Shown here: piece by piece, positions 1-9,729 of the stretch
Numbering within the stretch: position 1 is the first letter of the stretch
How the letters are laid out: each line of letters opens with the position of its first letter
Source of the DNA: Delphinus delphis
Lineage: Eukaryota; Chordata; Mammalia; Artiodactyla; Delphinidae
Assembly (NCBI RefSeq): GCF_949987515.2
Contig: NC_082694.2
Span: forward strand, 15,245,958 to 15,309,957
DNA: 64,000 nucleotides
Direction: 5' to 3'
Notes under the pieces: model-generated
The model's database searches: none
The model's input: the letters and a program-made list of their open reading frames with translations, nothing else
Told to the model about the DNA's origin: nothing
Translations under genes and position numbers: made by a program

Positions 1-1055
1 CTTCTAGCTCTTTATCCACTTCCTGCGGGAGCCAGAGTGGGACGTGGAGCAGAGAGACAAACTTCTCCCTTGATCTCATTGAATCACCAGAGTCCCAGCA
101 GGAGAGAGATGGCAACAAAGTTACAGCCTCATTCCCAGAGAGAACATAATAAATGCACGATGTGTAGAGACTTTTACAGAGATGTGGACAAGATGAAAGG
201 AAACCAACCAAGATGGTAGAGCACCTCCAGGATAGTAACGTGGAGAGCCATCAGCACGGCCAGTTTGAAGGGACCGGGAGAGGAAGTGGTTACGAGAACC
301 CAGAGAGGCCTGTAGCTGAAGGATGGGGTCGCTGGAAAGCTGCTGTGGCCTTCAGTGTAGGAACCAGACACACAGCTGCCAGCCCAACCCCACTGGCAAG
401 GCGCTAGAACAATCAACGCCCTGCAGGCTCTTTCCTCCTGCCCTCCTATTTCCTGCTGGTGTCTATTATGGGCTGAAGTCAGCCAGAACCCAGAAGGGGA
501 GGGAGCTCCAGGAACAGTTCACACAGGTCGGCGCCTGGGGACAGAGCAAGGTGGAGGAGAAAGGGGTGCAGATCTGGAGGGACGAACGGAATATTCAGCA
601 AGTTAATACTGACATACACAACAAAGCAACACAGTAGAAACTGGCCTATCTTTCACGGAGCACAAACTATGGACCCAGCTTGAGGAAATGATGGAAAGCC
701 AAGGCTTTACTTGGTGAGTGAAGGAGTCTTTCTCTTTGGAAGCTGGTCTGCAGGGAGAGGAGATGAGCTGAGGCCCCAAGAAGCAGGCACCCAAGAGCAC
801 GTGGAGACAGGACGGGATGAGGGACACTGCTAATCCCTTTTCAGGGTCCTGGTTTCAGTTTTCTGAGAGGACTGCTGGCCTGTTTTCATGAAAGTCCCTT
901 AATTCCATAGAAAAAATTCCCCTTTTACAAAGAACAGCTTGAGGAAGTTTCTGTGTGTTACAACCAAAGAACTTGAGGTCCGCTTCATCTGAAACAAAGG
1001 AACCTTGAGCACACGACTTCATTTAATCCATGTAACAGCCCTGATGGGAGGTAGG
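1..1055. other. No supported feature
   Basis: Moderately GC-rich sequence. Reading frames up to about 104 codons are present but lack any recognisable protein similarity. I see no splice-bounded exon I would defend. Confidence 0.5.
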
Positions 1056-1071
1056 TCCCCTTATCTCCATT

Positions 1072-1208
1072 CTATTTTATTTTATTTTTATTATTACTAC
1101 TTTTTTGGCCACGCGGCTTGCGGGATCTTAGTTCCCAGACCAGGGACTGAACCCGGGCCCCGGCAGTGAAAGCGCGGAGTCCTAACCACTGGACCGCCAG
1201 GGAAGTCC
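1072..1208 (-). mobile_element. Short CHR-type SINE
   Basis: T-rich tail, then CGGCTTGCGGGATCTTAG, then CAGGGAAGTCC. Flanked by TCCCCTTATCTCCATT (1056-1071) and a near copy starting at 1209. Confidence 0.85.
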
Positions 1209-1223
1209 TCCCTTATCCCCATT

Positions 1224-3678
1224 TTAAAGATGAGGCCATTCAAGGTCTGAGTCAGATCAGGCAATCTTTGTCTAGGTGTCTGGGACTCACACACTCGGGT
1301 CTGCCTCCAACGCTCTGGAATTTTCAAGGACTCCGCAAGCTGGCAAGCCGGGCCAAAAGCAATTTCCAAAACCAGAAGGGAACTCCGCCTTTGCCTAAGG
1401 CACCCCGTGGGGACGCTGGCCTCTCCTGTCAGTTTGCCAGCTAAAGCAACTGGAATGCTGGGAGGAGCCAGCAGGCACGGCCACCCAGCTCCTAAATGTT
1501 TGAAAGGGACCAACCTTGGACTTGGGAAACTGCCGCCAAGTTCTTTTTCAAGTGCTCCTGGGAAAGCAGCGTATTTGCAAATGCCGTGATTCCTCAGCTA
1601 AATACCAAGGATGGGGTTGACTGCGTGTGGGAACATCCCCGCATCCCCCAATTCCAGACCCCCCAGCCCCAGAGGTAGACCGAGCTGTTGGAGGAAGGCG
1701 GCCTGCTCGCTCCGGCCCCCAGGAGCCCGGGGTGGGGCTCTCTCAGCACCCCCTCTCATCCCACCCCCAGGCCCACTCCCTGTCAGCTGCCCTGCCTCAG
1801 AGCAGGAAGGTGAAGTGAGGTAATGTCTCCACAGACCAGCGGTGGCCAGGAGATGAAAAGAATCTCAGAAACACTGTGTTAAATTTAAAGCAGACCCACC
1901 TGCCTTAGCCAGGCTGCAATTCCACTCAGAATAACCAGTTTGTTTTTCTTGGACATTCCAGGAACTAACTGGCCACCCCGTGTAAAACCCCAACAGGAAT
2001 GTTAGGGGGGCCCCTTGCAACTCAAGCATTTGCTGCCTCGTTCTCCCTCAGGCGGGGTCGGGCCTCTCTGGGGGTCACTTGAGGGCTCTCCCTTTGCTCC
2101 CTGTGGCTCCTTTATCCCCGAGAGCCTGACTTGGTGCCCAGAGCTGTGGGGAGAGGTCGTCAAATGGGTAATAGGAGCACCTGATCCGTTCATCCACTGC
2201 TCTCTCCGTGCCCTGCTAAAGGCGTCGTTTACTGAACTGTCCAGTCCTTAACCACATCCCAGGAAGGTGTGTCGAAAGTGTTTACTGCTCCCATTTTACA
2301 GATGGTAAAGCTGAGGCTCGGGGAGGTTACCTAACTTCTCCCAGGTCACCCAGCTGGGACTGAAGCCCCCCCCCCCCCAGCGCTGGTCCGAAGCCCAGGT
2401 TCCTCTTACTGCCCATCTGGTCATCCCACCCCTCCCCCAGCCTGGGGGGCGGTGTCCTTGTTGGTTATATTGTTGTGAAGGGAGTGCCCTGGGGACATCT
2501 GCGTGACAGCTGGTGAGAGGCGGTGCTGTCATCACAAGCCCCGCCTTCTGGTTTTGACACCCTCACTTTGGATTGGGTTGGCTTGGGGTCTTCCAGCCCC
2601 TGGGGGTTTTGCTGCTTCCGGGATCTGTTGAACCCCTGGCTCCCAGCAGGGCTAAGAGGCCCACGCGGTGAAACGAGCATGGGCAGGGCCCGGCCTCTCT
2701 CCAGCCTCAGCTTCCTCTCTGTAAAATGGTAATTGGGGATGGAGAGGGGGATGGGCACGGGGCTCAGATGTCTCGGGCCTCTGTTTGCCAGGCAAACAGA
2801 TTCCTGCAGCTAGGCAGGGCCAGCAGGGGGAAAGCGGGTGCCTCTGGTGGGGTGGGGAGCCTGGAGCTGAGGCCTGGCAGGCGGACAGTGATAAGAGCCT
2901 TCTGAGGGCGGCCGGCTCAGGGGACAATGGGCTTAGTGTGGGAGGCCTGGGCTGTTGCTTTCCCTCTCTGCTCCCAAGAGAGGTTTCCATGGCACCCAGA
3001 CCGGACTTGGACACAAGTGTCAATGGAGACATTGTGTGGGAGTCCTTGACTCCCAGTCCCTCTCTGGGGGGTGGGAATGGTGGGGAAAACCCACCCTAGG
3101 CCTGCAAATGGCCCCTAGCTCCATGCGGAGGGACAGTCTCTCCCACCCAGGAAAACGGGGAAGATGTTGGGGGTTTTCCTGGGAGGGGCCTGTGTGAGGT
3201 CTCCATTGAGGCCTGCTCATCCCGGGAGGGGGGCAGCCAGGTGACACTTATCCTTCTTGTGCATTTTTCCCAAACCTAAGCTAATAAATGAACTCTCCCT
3301 TCTACTGACTCATCTGTAGGAATGATAAATTTTGGTGCCAAGTTTGGCAAAACGGGAGGCATTTTACAAATTACCAAGCCATGAGGACATGCCACTCACT
3401 TTTTTTTTTTTTTAAAGAAAGAAGCATTGTAGCTAGTTAACCTAGTTAAGCCTTAGTACAAGGCAGCTAATGGCAAATGCTATCATTAATGTACAAACAA
3501 AATGCTGCAACAGTGGCCTGGGGGTTCCAGGAGGGGTTTGTAGAAGAGCTGGTATAGGAGCTGGGCCTCAGCAGGTACAGTCAGTAGGAGCAAAGGTGAA
3601 GAGGTGGGAACGTTTAGGGAATCTCGGGGCATGGGAGTGAATAATGGAATATGGCCTGCCATTTCAGTCAACAAAGGA
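1224..3678. other. GC-rich stretch with MIR fragments, no supported gene
   Basis: Apart from the MIR at 2225-2400 and a short MIR-like phrase near 2700-2730 (CTTCCTCTCTGTAAAATGGT), nothing is recognised. C- and G-rich runs produce several overlapping open frames of 60-140 codons on both strands, as expected by composition alone. Confidence 0.5.
2225..2400 (-). repeat. MIR SINE fragment
   Basis: CCCATTTTACAGATGGTAAA, GCTGAGGCTCGGGGAGGTTA and CCCAGGTCACCCAGCTGG are the MIR core in reverse orientation. An 11-base C run follows. Confidence 0.8.
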
Positions 3679-4150
3679 TGTCACAGTCATCAGCCATTGC
3701 AGCCACCACTGGTGAGCTGGTGAGCCCTGAGGGAACTCAGGAAAGAAGAGAGTACCTGCCATGTAGCAGCCATCAGACTGCAGCCACTCCCCACTGTGAG
3801 CCCTGAGGAAACTCAGGGTGCGAAAACACAGGATACTGGCCACAGATAGCTGAGGTGCAAATCAAAAGAATGATTTAGGTGAGCCCAGATTCTTGCATCT
3901 TTCCATACATAGAAAAGCACGAAATTCCTTAACCGAGATATTTAGTTTTCTTAACAGTAATCTTTTCTTCCTACTACCTGCCCTTTGTTGCAAAACTGCT
4001 ATATATCCTAGCTCCCCACCTAGTCTCCTCGGAGCAGTTCTCTCAGGGTTACTTGAGATACTGCCTCCTGGGCTTGAAGTCCTAAAAATTCCCACCAAAT
4101 AAAACATAACTCTCAACTTTTAGGTTGTGCATATATTTTTTTAGTCGACA
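3679..4150 (+). mobile_element. ERV LTR with duplicated U3 block
   Basis: Ends AGTCGACA at 4150 after AATAAA at 4098-4103 and a TATATA element at 4000-4005, the usual U3-R-U5 order. The start is inferred from TGTCACAG and has no clean target duplication, so the 5' border is uncertain. Two imperfect tandem copies of about 80 bp lie in the U3 part (3688-3770 and 3771-3848). Confidence 0.65.
3688..3848 (+). repeat. Tandem pair of ~80-bp repeats in LTR U3
   Basis: Copy 1 (3688-3770) and copy 2 (3771-3848) share CATCAG, TGCAGCCAC and GTGAGCCCTGAGG...AACTCAGG. U3 enhancer duplications are common in gammaretrovirus-like LTRs; function here is inference. Confidence 0.7.
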
Positions 4151-5062
4151 GGCACATGGTACCAGGTAATGGGAGATAAGGTTCCCACAGATCACATGAC
4201 CCTGGATTGGGCTCACAATCTAGACTTTATTGGGCAGGTTGGGGAGACACTATTTAATTAAAATGGGTCTTCACAGAAATAAACCCATGCACCTGTGGTC
4301 AATTAATCTACGACAAAGGAGGCAAGACTATACAATGGAGGAAAGACAGTCTCTTCAATAAATGGTGCTGGGAAAACTGGACAGCTACATGTAAAAAAAT
4401 GAAATTAGAACATTTTTAATATCATACATAAAAATAAACTCAAAATGGATTAAAGACCTAACTGTCAGACCAGATACTATAAAACTCTTAGAGGAAATCA
4501 TAGGCAGAGCACACTTTGACATAAATTGCAGCAATATCTTTTTTGAGCTGTCTCCTAGCGTAATGGAAATAAAAACAAAAATAAACAAATGGGACCTAAT
4601 TAAACTCAAAAGCTTTTGCACAGCAAAGGAAACCAGCAACAAAATGAAAAGACAGCCCACAGAATGGGAGAAAATATTTGCAAACGATGTGACTGACAAG
4701 AGATTAGTCTCCAAAATTTACAAACAGCTCATGCGGCTCAATATCAAAAAAACCCCAAACAACCCAATCAAAAAATGGGCAGAAGACCTAAACAGACATT
4801 TCTCCAAAGAAGACATACAGATGGCCAAGAGGCACATGAAAGGATTCTCAACATCACTAATTACTAGAGAAATACAAATTAAAACTACAATGAGGTATCA
4901 CCTCACACTGGTCAGAAAGGCCATCATCAAAAAATCTACAAACAATAAGTGCTGGAGAGGATGTGGAGAAAAGGGAACCCTCTTGCACTGTTGGTGGGAA
5001 TGTAAATTGGTGCAGCCACTATGGAGAACGGTATGGAGGTTCGTTAAAATCTAAAAACAGAG

Positions 5063-5282
5063 GGACTTCCCTGTTGGTGGGTAATACTTCACACTCCCAA
5101 TTCACGGGACCCAGGTTCTATCCCTGGTCGGGGAACTAGATTGCACATGCACGCCACAACTAAGAGTCCACGTGCGCAGCTCAGAAGTCCGCATGCCGCA
5201 ATGAAGATCCTGCATGCCACAACTAAGACCCAGCTCAGCCAAAATAAATAATAAGTAAATAAATATTTAAAAAAACCAAAAA
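5063..5282 (+). mobile_element. CHR-type SINE (long-tailed CHR-1-like form)
   Basis: Head GGACTTCCCTGTTGG, tRNA-related region, then repeated CCACAACTAAG/CCGCAATGAAG units and an A-rich tail. It splits L1 ORF2. Flanks CTAAAAACAGAG (5051-5062) and CTAAAAATAGAG (5283-5294) form the target duplication. Confidence 0.88.
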
Positions 5283-5825
5283 CTAAAAATAGAGCTATCA
5301 TATGATCCAGCAATCCCCCTCCTGGTCATGTATCGGGAGAAAACCATGGTTTGAAAGGATACGTGCAATCAAATGTTCATTGCAGCACTGTTTACAATAG
5401 CCAAGACCTAGAAGCAACCTAAATGTCCATTGACAGATGAATGGATAAAGAACACGTGGTACATATTTACAATGGAATATTACTCAGCCATTAAAAAGAA
5501 TGAAATAATGCCATTTGCAGCAACATGGATGGACCTGGAGATCAGCATACTAAGTGAAGTAAGTCAGACAGAGAATGACAAATATCATATGATATCGCTT
5601 ATATGTGGAATCTAAAAAAATGATATAAATTAACTTATTTACAAAACAGAAACAGACTCACAAACTTAGAGAATGAACTTGTTAGCACAAATTCACATGC
5701 CTGATACACAGTGAGGCCAAACAAGCCAAAACATCGGAGTCTGGAACAGAGAAAGGTTTATTGCAGGGCCATGCAAGGAGATGGGTGGCTCATGCTCTGA
5801 AATCCCCAAGCTCCCTGAAGGGTTT

Positions 5826-5838
5826 TGGCAAAGCATTT
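5826..5838. repeat. Target-site duplication of the U6 chimera (3' side)
   Basis: TGGCAAAGCATTT, identical to 6024-6036. The two copies enclose the U6 body and the extra 3' sequence together, which points to one integration event. Confidence 0.9.
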
Positions 5839-5915
5839 ATTTATTTATTTTTTTGTACTTGATATTTACTTTTATTCTGATTGTATAAGCATTGATATTC
5901 TTTTTTTTTTTTTTC
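5839..5915 (-). pseudogene. Unidentified polyadenylated 3' end fused to U6
   Basis: On the minus strand, after U6, there is a G, an A14 tract, and about 40 nt of unrelated sequence starting GAATATCAATGCTTATACAA. That sequence contains AATAAA followed some 15 nt later by an A-rich tail (AAAAAAATAAATAAATAAA) and then the target duplication. This is how a cleaved and polyadenylated RNA 3' end looks. The source RNA is unknown; a LINE 3' end is possible. Confidence 0.7.
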
Positions 5916-6023
5916 AAAAAATATGGAACGCTTCACAAATTTGCGTGTCATCCTTGTGCAGGGGCCATGCTAACCTTCTCTGTATCGTTCCGATTTTAGT
6001 ATATGTGCTGCCGAAGTGAGCAC
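5916..6023 (-). pseudogene. RNU6 pseudogene: U6 snRNA retropseudogene (5' part of a chimeric insert)
   Basis: The minus strand begins GTGCTCACTTCGGCAGCACA and runs through the ACAGAGA box to GCGTTCCATATTTTTT, covering full U6 length. I count about five differences from mammalian U6, including G to A at position 7 and T to C near position 32. It is not a pol III gene: the upstream sequence is ERV LTR without a recognisable PSE/TATA arrangement, the 3' end runs into an A tract and foreign sequence, and the U6 5' end abuts a 13-bp target duplication exactly. Confidence 0.93.
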
Positions 6024-6036
6024 TGGCAAAGCATTT
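6024..6036. repeat. Target-site duplication of the U6 chimera (5' side)
   Basis: Exact 13-bp partner of 5826-5838. It begins on the base next to U6 nucleotide 1. Confidence 0.9.
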
Positions 6037-6605
6037 TTAAAAGCCAGGTTTGGGGCGGCAGGTTGCAGGGTATGTGATCAGCTCGTGCACAATTCTCTGA
6101 TTGGCTGATGGTGAGGTAACAGGGTGGTGTCACAGGGGTTAACATTATCAACCTATAGGCTCCAGGAGGCCTGGGGCTCCGAGCTCATGGCCAACAAGTA
6201 GTTACATCTTCCATTTGGTAAGGGGTTTCCACATCTGTAAAACAACTCAGGAAATGTGCATCAAATACTGTTATCTATGTTCTTCAGAGAGGAGCTAAAG
6301 CAGAGGATATGGGGGAAGGCCTGTCACTGGAAGGCCCCATAAGGTCCAGCTTGGTTACAAACTTATGATTACCAGGGCGGGGAAGGGTGTGTGTGGCGGG
6401 GAGGGATAGATTGGGAGTTTGGCATTGACATGTACACACGGCTATATTTAAAATAGGGAACCAACAAGGACCTACTGTATAGCACAGGGAACTCTACTCA
6501 ATACTCTGTAATAACCTAAATGGGAAAAGAGTTTGAAAAAGAATAGATATCTGTATATGTATAACTGAATCACTTTGCTGTACACCTGAAACTAACACAT
6601 TTCTT

Positions 6606-6726
6606 TTTTATCTTTTTTGGCTACGTGGCATGCAGGATCTTAGTTTCCTGACCAGGGATTGAAACCACGTCCCCTGCAGGGGAAGCATGGAGTCTTAACC
6701 ACTGGACTGACTGTCAGGGAAGTCCC
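6606..6726 (-). mobile_element. Short CHR-type SINE (tRNA-related head only)
   Basis: Reads T-rich, then GGCATGCAGGATCTTAGTTT, then CAGGGAAGTCCCC on the plus strand, so the element is on the minus strand. Near-duplicates CTAACACATTTCT and CTAACCCAACATTTCT flank it within the L1 3' UTR. Confidence 0.85.
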
Positions 6727-6988
6727 CTAACCCAACATTTCTAATCAACTATGCTCCAATATAAAATTTAAAAAAATTTTTTTAATGGGGCTTCTGAAAG
6801 CCCACTCTGCTAAAGAGCTCTGATCAGGAACAATGCTCTCACATAACTGCCATGAAATGGCTAATTGTGAAAGCGGTCATCAATCCCATTTTCCCCAGTA
6901 AAATGTCCATCCCATATGAACCCGTGCCCTGCTGTACCACCTCCACAGCACTGGTGAGTGCTGTTGGGTGAAGTGTAGAGGGTGGATT

Positions 6989-7470
6989 TGTAACAGGGAA
7001 GAGACAAATCTGACCCCATATTGGATCTGTTTCTTATAGGTTAACATTTGCTTTTCGTTGCTTTTCTTATTATAATCATACATAATGGCCTGCCACAGAG
7101 AACCCTGCCCCTCTGCCTGAATGTTAAACTAAAGGGCCTTTGTTCAGCTCACAGGGAGGCATTCTGACCCTGCCCACGTGTGAATGGCTGCAGGAAAGAA
7201 GAAATTAACACATCCCCTCCCCCATGCAGGCCATGCGAGATGCTTTGTAAGACTGATGGCCGTTTTACTTTACTTCCTCCCCTCCCCCTCCCCCGGTTCT
7301 ATAAAAGAATCTGGCATCTAGACCCCATAAGACAGTTATTTGGGGACCTTAGTCCGCCATATTCTCGGTCTGCTGGCTTTCTGAATAAAGTCACTATTCC
7401 TTGTCTCAACACCTCATCTGATTTATTGTCCTGTCGTGTGGCGAGCAGAGTGAGCTTGGACTCGGTAACA
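6989..7470 (+). mobile_element. Solo ERV LTR (ERV1-like), complete
   Basis: Begins TGTAACAGGG and ends CTCGGTAACA, with a 4-bp target duplication GATT at 6985-6988 and 7471-7474. TATAAAAG at 7300-7307 and AATAAA at 7384-7389 are correctly ordered, with a pyrimidine-rich tract just before the TATA box. No viral coding sequence lies on either side, so it is a solo LTR left by LTR-LTR recombination. Confidence 0.88.
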
Positions 7471-7474
7471 GATT

Positions 7475-8383
7475 GGGGAGGGGAGACCAAATAAGGGACG
7501 GTGGAAGTAGGAACCGTGGAAGGAAATGGAGGGTGATAGGAAAGACACAGGGGGTGCAGTGACCTTGGCAAAGGCCTATTTTACAAACGAAGAAACTAAA
7601 GCTCAGATAGGTAATCCTAGATCTGGCCTTGCCTGTCTGCAAAACTTGTCTTTTTCCTTTGGAGACCCTGAGTGTCAGGTGAGCAATTCTCCAGGAGGAC
7701 AGATGTGCAGGAGCATGGCGGTGGGGGGCATGTATGAGAGGTGGGCGAGCTTCTTTTCCCCCCACCCCAACCCCACGGAAGAAGATACAGGGCTCACCAG
7801 GTCAGAAGGGAAAGACCTGGGGGGCACACTTGATTCTTCTGCATCATCCTTTCTTTCCACCGGTGGCAGAGTGGTCCCCCAGGAAACAGACTCTGAGGTG
7901 GAGATTAGTGGGCAGGAAGTTTATTGTGCTGTTCCCTGGGGTTAATGCCCCTGGGATGGGGAGGTGGAGGCATGGTGGGGAGAAGCAGAAGCAAGCAATA
8001 GGAGAAACTGGGCAGCCAAGAGGTCTCAGCAAGGGCCTCAGCCCAAGCCACAAGGCGCTCTGGAGCTGGGATGGCCTCTGAGAGCTGTCCTGAGTTGGAA
8101 CAAGAAGGCTGGCAGCTGGGGAAATAGCCCCCTTGGTCCTGGAGGAAGGTCTGAGGAGCACTACACACAGTCCAAGTGGGACCAATGTCTCCAGCAAATG
8201 CAACTTCCCTCTGAGTTCGAGAGGTCACATTCCTGAGACAGAGAATGTGACTGACCCAGTTTGTTTTTCGGAGCCAGGATACACAGGTCAAAGGCCACTG
8301 ACCAGCCCATGGACTGGCTGTGTTTGGGTAAGCCATGCAAGCTTCTCAAAACTAGAATTCCTTTCTTTCTTTTTTTAAAAACA
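7475..8383. other. Old repeat remnant and unannotated sequence
   Basis: A MIR-like phrase lies at 7570-7610 (ACAAACGAAGAAACTAAAGC). From about 7862 there is a repeat-like segment (GAAACAGACTCTGAGGTGGA, GGAAGTTTATTG) related to segments near 28.8, 48.65 and 56.9 kb. No gene is supported. Confidence 0.45.
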
Positions 8384-8450
8384 AGTATGTACAACAGGAA
8401 CTAACACAGTATTGTGAAGCAATTATACTCCAATAAAGATCTGTTAAAAA
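8384..8450 (+). mobile_element. Short L1 3'-end fragment
   Basis: GGAACTAACACAGTATTGTG and AATTATACTCCAATAAAGAT match the L1 3' terminus seen in the other copies of this window. Confidence 0.75.
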
Positions 8451-8518
8451 GAAATGAGTATGTGTAAGTTTTGTAGTCAGGAAAAAAAATACATTTACAT
8501 TGTAAAAAATGGACTTTT

Positions 8519-8726
8519 GGGGGGCTTCCCTGGTGGTGCAGTGGTTGAGAGTCCGCCTGCCGATGCGGGGGACGCGGGTTCGTGCCCCGGTCCGGGAAGA
8601 TCCCCCATGCCGCGGAGCGGCTGGGCCCGCTGAGCCTGCGCGTCCGGAGCCTGTGCTCCGCAACGGGAGAGAGGCCACAACAGTGAGAGGCCCGCGTACC
8701 ACAAAAAAAAAAAAAAAAAAAAAAAA
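8519..8726 (+). mobile_element. Young CHR-2-like SINE
   Basis: GGCTTCCCTGGTGGTGCAG head, GGTTCGTGCCCCGG B-box region, GC-rich body (GAGCCTGCGCGTCCGGAGCC) and a 25-base A tail. GGACTTTT at 8511-8518 and 8727-8734 is the visible target duplication. Confidence 0.92.
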
Positions 8727-8854
8727 GGACTTTTATTTGTGCATTTATACAGCTGTGTGCTGTGAGGGAGGAAGGTGAGATAACTGCACGATCTAGGAAG
8801 GGACAAGCTGGAACAGGCTTGCACGGCCACATGCAAACCTATGACTGCGAACAC

Positions 8855-9233
8855 CCAAAAGCCCTATGCTCAGTCTCAGCCAGAGAGAGGAATCCTGCAG
8901 ATGCTATGTTGAGTAAGAGATGCCCAGAGAGTACATCCGGCATGATTCCATTGCTATGAAATTCAAAAGCAGGCAAAACTAATCTATGGTGACGGAAAGC
9001 AGAATGGCGCTTACCTTGGAGGGGAGGATTTGACCTGGGAGGGAACAGAGGGAGACTTCTGGGGAGACAGAAGTAGTCTGTGGTGATCTGGACGGTGTTA
9101 ACCTGGGAGATCTGTCTATCTATCTATCTATCTATCTAACATCATCTATCTATGTAATAAGTCATTAGGCCATACTCTTAAGATGTGTGATCTTTATTGC
9201 ACACGTTACGTTGGAACTTTTTGAAAAAACAAT
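8855..9233 (+). mobile_element. Old LINE 3'-UTR-like fragment
   Basis: GGCAAAACTAATCTATGGTG followed by GTTAACCTGGGAGATCT and a final GTGATCTTTATTGC resembles the 3' end common to old mammalian L1 subfamilies. It includes a short (TCTA)n. Subfamily not assigned. Confidence 0.5.
9113..9140. repeat. (TCTA)n microsatellite
   Basis: Six or so TCTA units after GGGAGATCTG. The complementary GATA type occurs at 14039-14063. Confidence 0.9.
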
Positions 9234-9249
9234 AAAAGAGCAATTTTCT

Positions 9250-9729
9250 ACTCAGCCATAAAAAGAAACAAAATAGTGCCATTTGCAGAGACGTGGATGG
9301 ACCTAGAGACTGTCAAACAGAGTGAAGTAAGTCAGAAAGAGAAAAACAAATATCGTATAATATCACATATGTGGAATCTAGAAAAATGGTACAGATGAAC
9401 TTATTGGCAAAGCAGAAATAGAGTCACAGATGTAGAGAACAGACTTAGGGCTACCAAGGGGGGAAGGGAGGGTGGGATGAACTGGGTGATTGGGATTGAC
9501 TTGTATAAACTACTGTGCATAAAATGGATAACTAATGAGAACCTACTGTTTAGCCCAGGGAACCCTACTCAATGATTTGTGGTGACCTAAAGGGAAAGGA
9601 AATCTAAAGAAGAGTACATATATGTATATATATAACTGAATCACTTTGCTGTACCGTAGAAACTAACATAACATTGTAAAGCAACTATACTCCAATAAAA
9701 ATTTAAAAAAATAAAAATAAAATAAATAA
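9250..9729 (+). mobile_element. 5'-truncated L1, 3' end only
   Basis: Starts ACTCAGCCATAAAAAGAAAC in ORF2's last codons, includes the L1 3' UTR (ACTGAATCACTTTGCTGTAC, CTCCAATAAAAATTT) and an A-rich tail. Perfect 16-bp AAAAGAGCAATTTTCT at 9234-9249 and 9730-9745. Confidence 0.93.

Larger units (their letters stand above)
5680..6359 (-). mobile_element. Solo ERV LTR (ERV1-like) inserted in L1
   Basis: The insert starts TGTTAGCAC and ends GGTTACA on the plus strand (TG...CA), with a 4-bp duplication AACT at 5676-5679 and 6360-6363; L1 sequence rejoins cleanly across it. An AATAAA on the minus strand (plus TTTATT, 5757-5762) gives the orientation. A 4-bp duplication fits gammaretrovirus-like ERVs. 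No internal viral genes remain. Confidence 0.85.
4273..6783 (+). mobile_element. 5'-truncated L1 (ORF2 C-terminus and 3' UTR) carrying four later insertions
   Basis: ORF2 C-terminal sequence is readable as [35 protein letters not shown] and, after a SINE, YYSAIKKNEIMPFAATWMDL ending ICGI at 5615. The 3' UTR resumes at 6364 (TATGATTACCAGGG) and 6727. An imperfect 11-bp duplication, AATGGG(T/G)CTTC, flanks it at 4262-4272 and 6784-6794. The inserts are a SINE (5063-5282), a solo LTR (5680-6359) containing the U6 chimera, and a SINE (6606-6726). ORF2 is broken by the first SINE and by other lesions. Confidence 0.88.

Noticed and set aside
2369..2380. C11 run as a possible assembly or regulatory oddity
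   Set aside because: A short homopolymer at the end of a MIR, which is ordinary for mammalian DNA.
5916..6023. Functional U6 snRNA gene
   Set aside because: It has a poly(A)-type 3' junction, target duplications at both ends, and lies inside an ERV LTR without a recognisable U6 promoter.
5680..7470. A complete provirus bounded by the two LTRs at 5.7 and 7.0 kb
   Set aside because: The LTRs are in opposite orientation, are unrelated in sequence, have different target duplications, and have L1 and unique DNA between them with no viral genes.
8509..8778. Recurrent frames containing [14 protein letters not shown] or RSTGSGRAGSA
   Set aside because: The same peptide strings recur wherever a young SINE occurs, on either strand; they are SINE translations.
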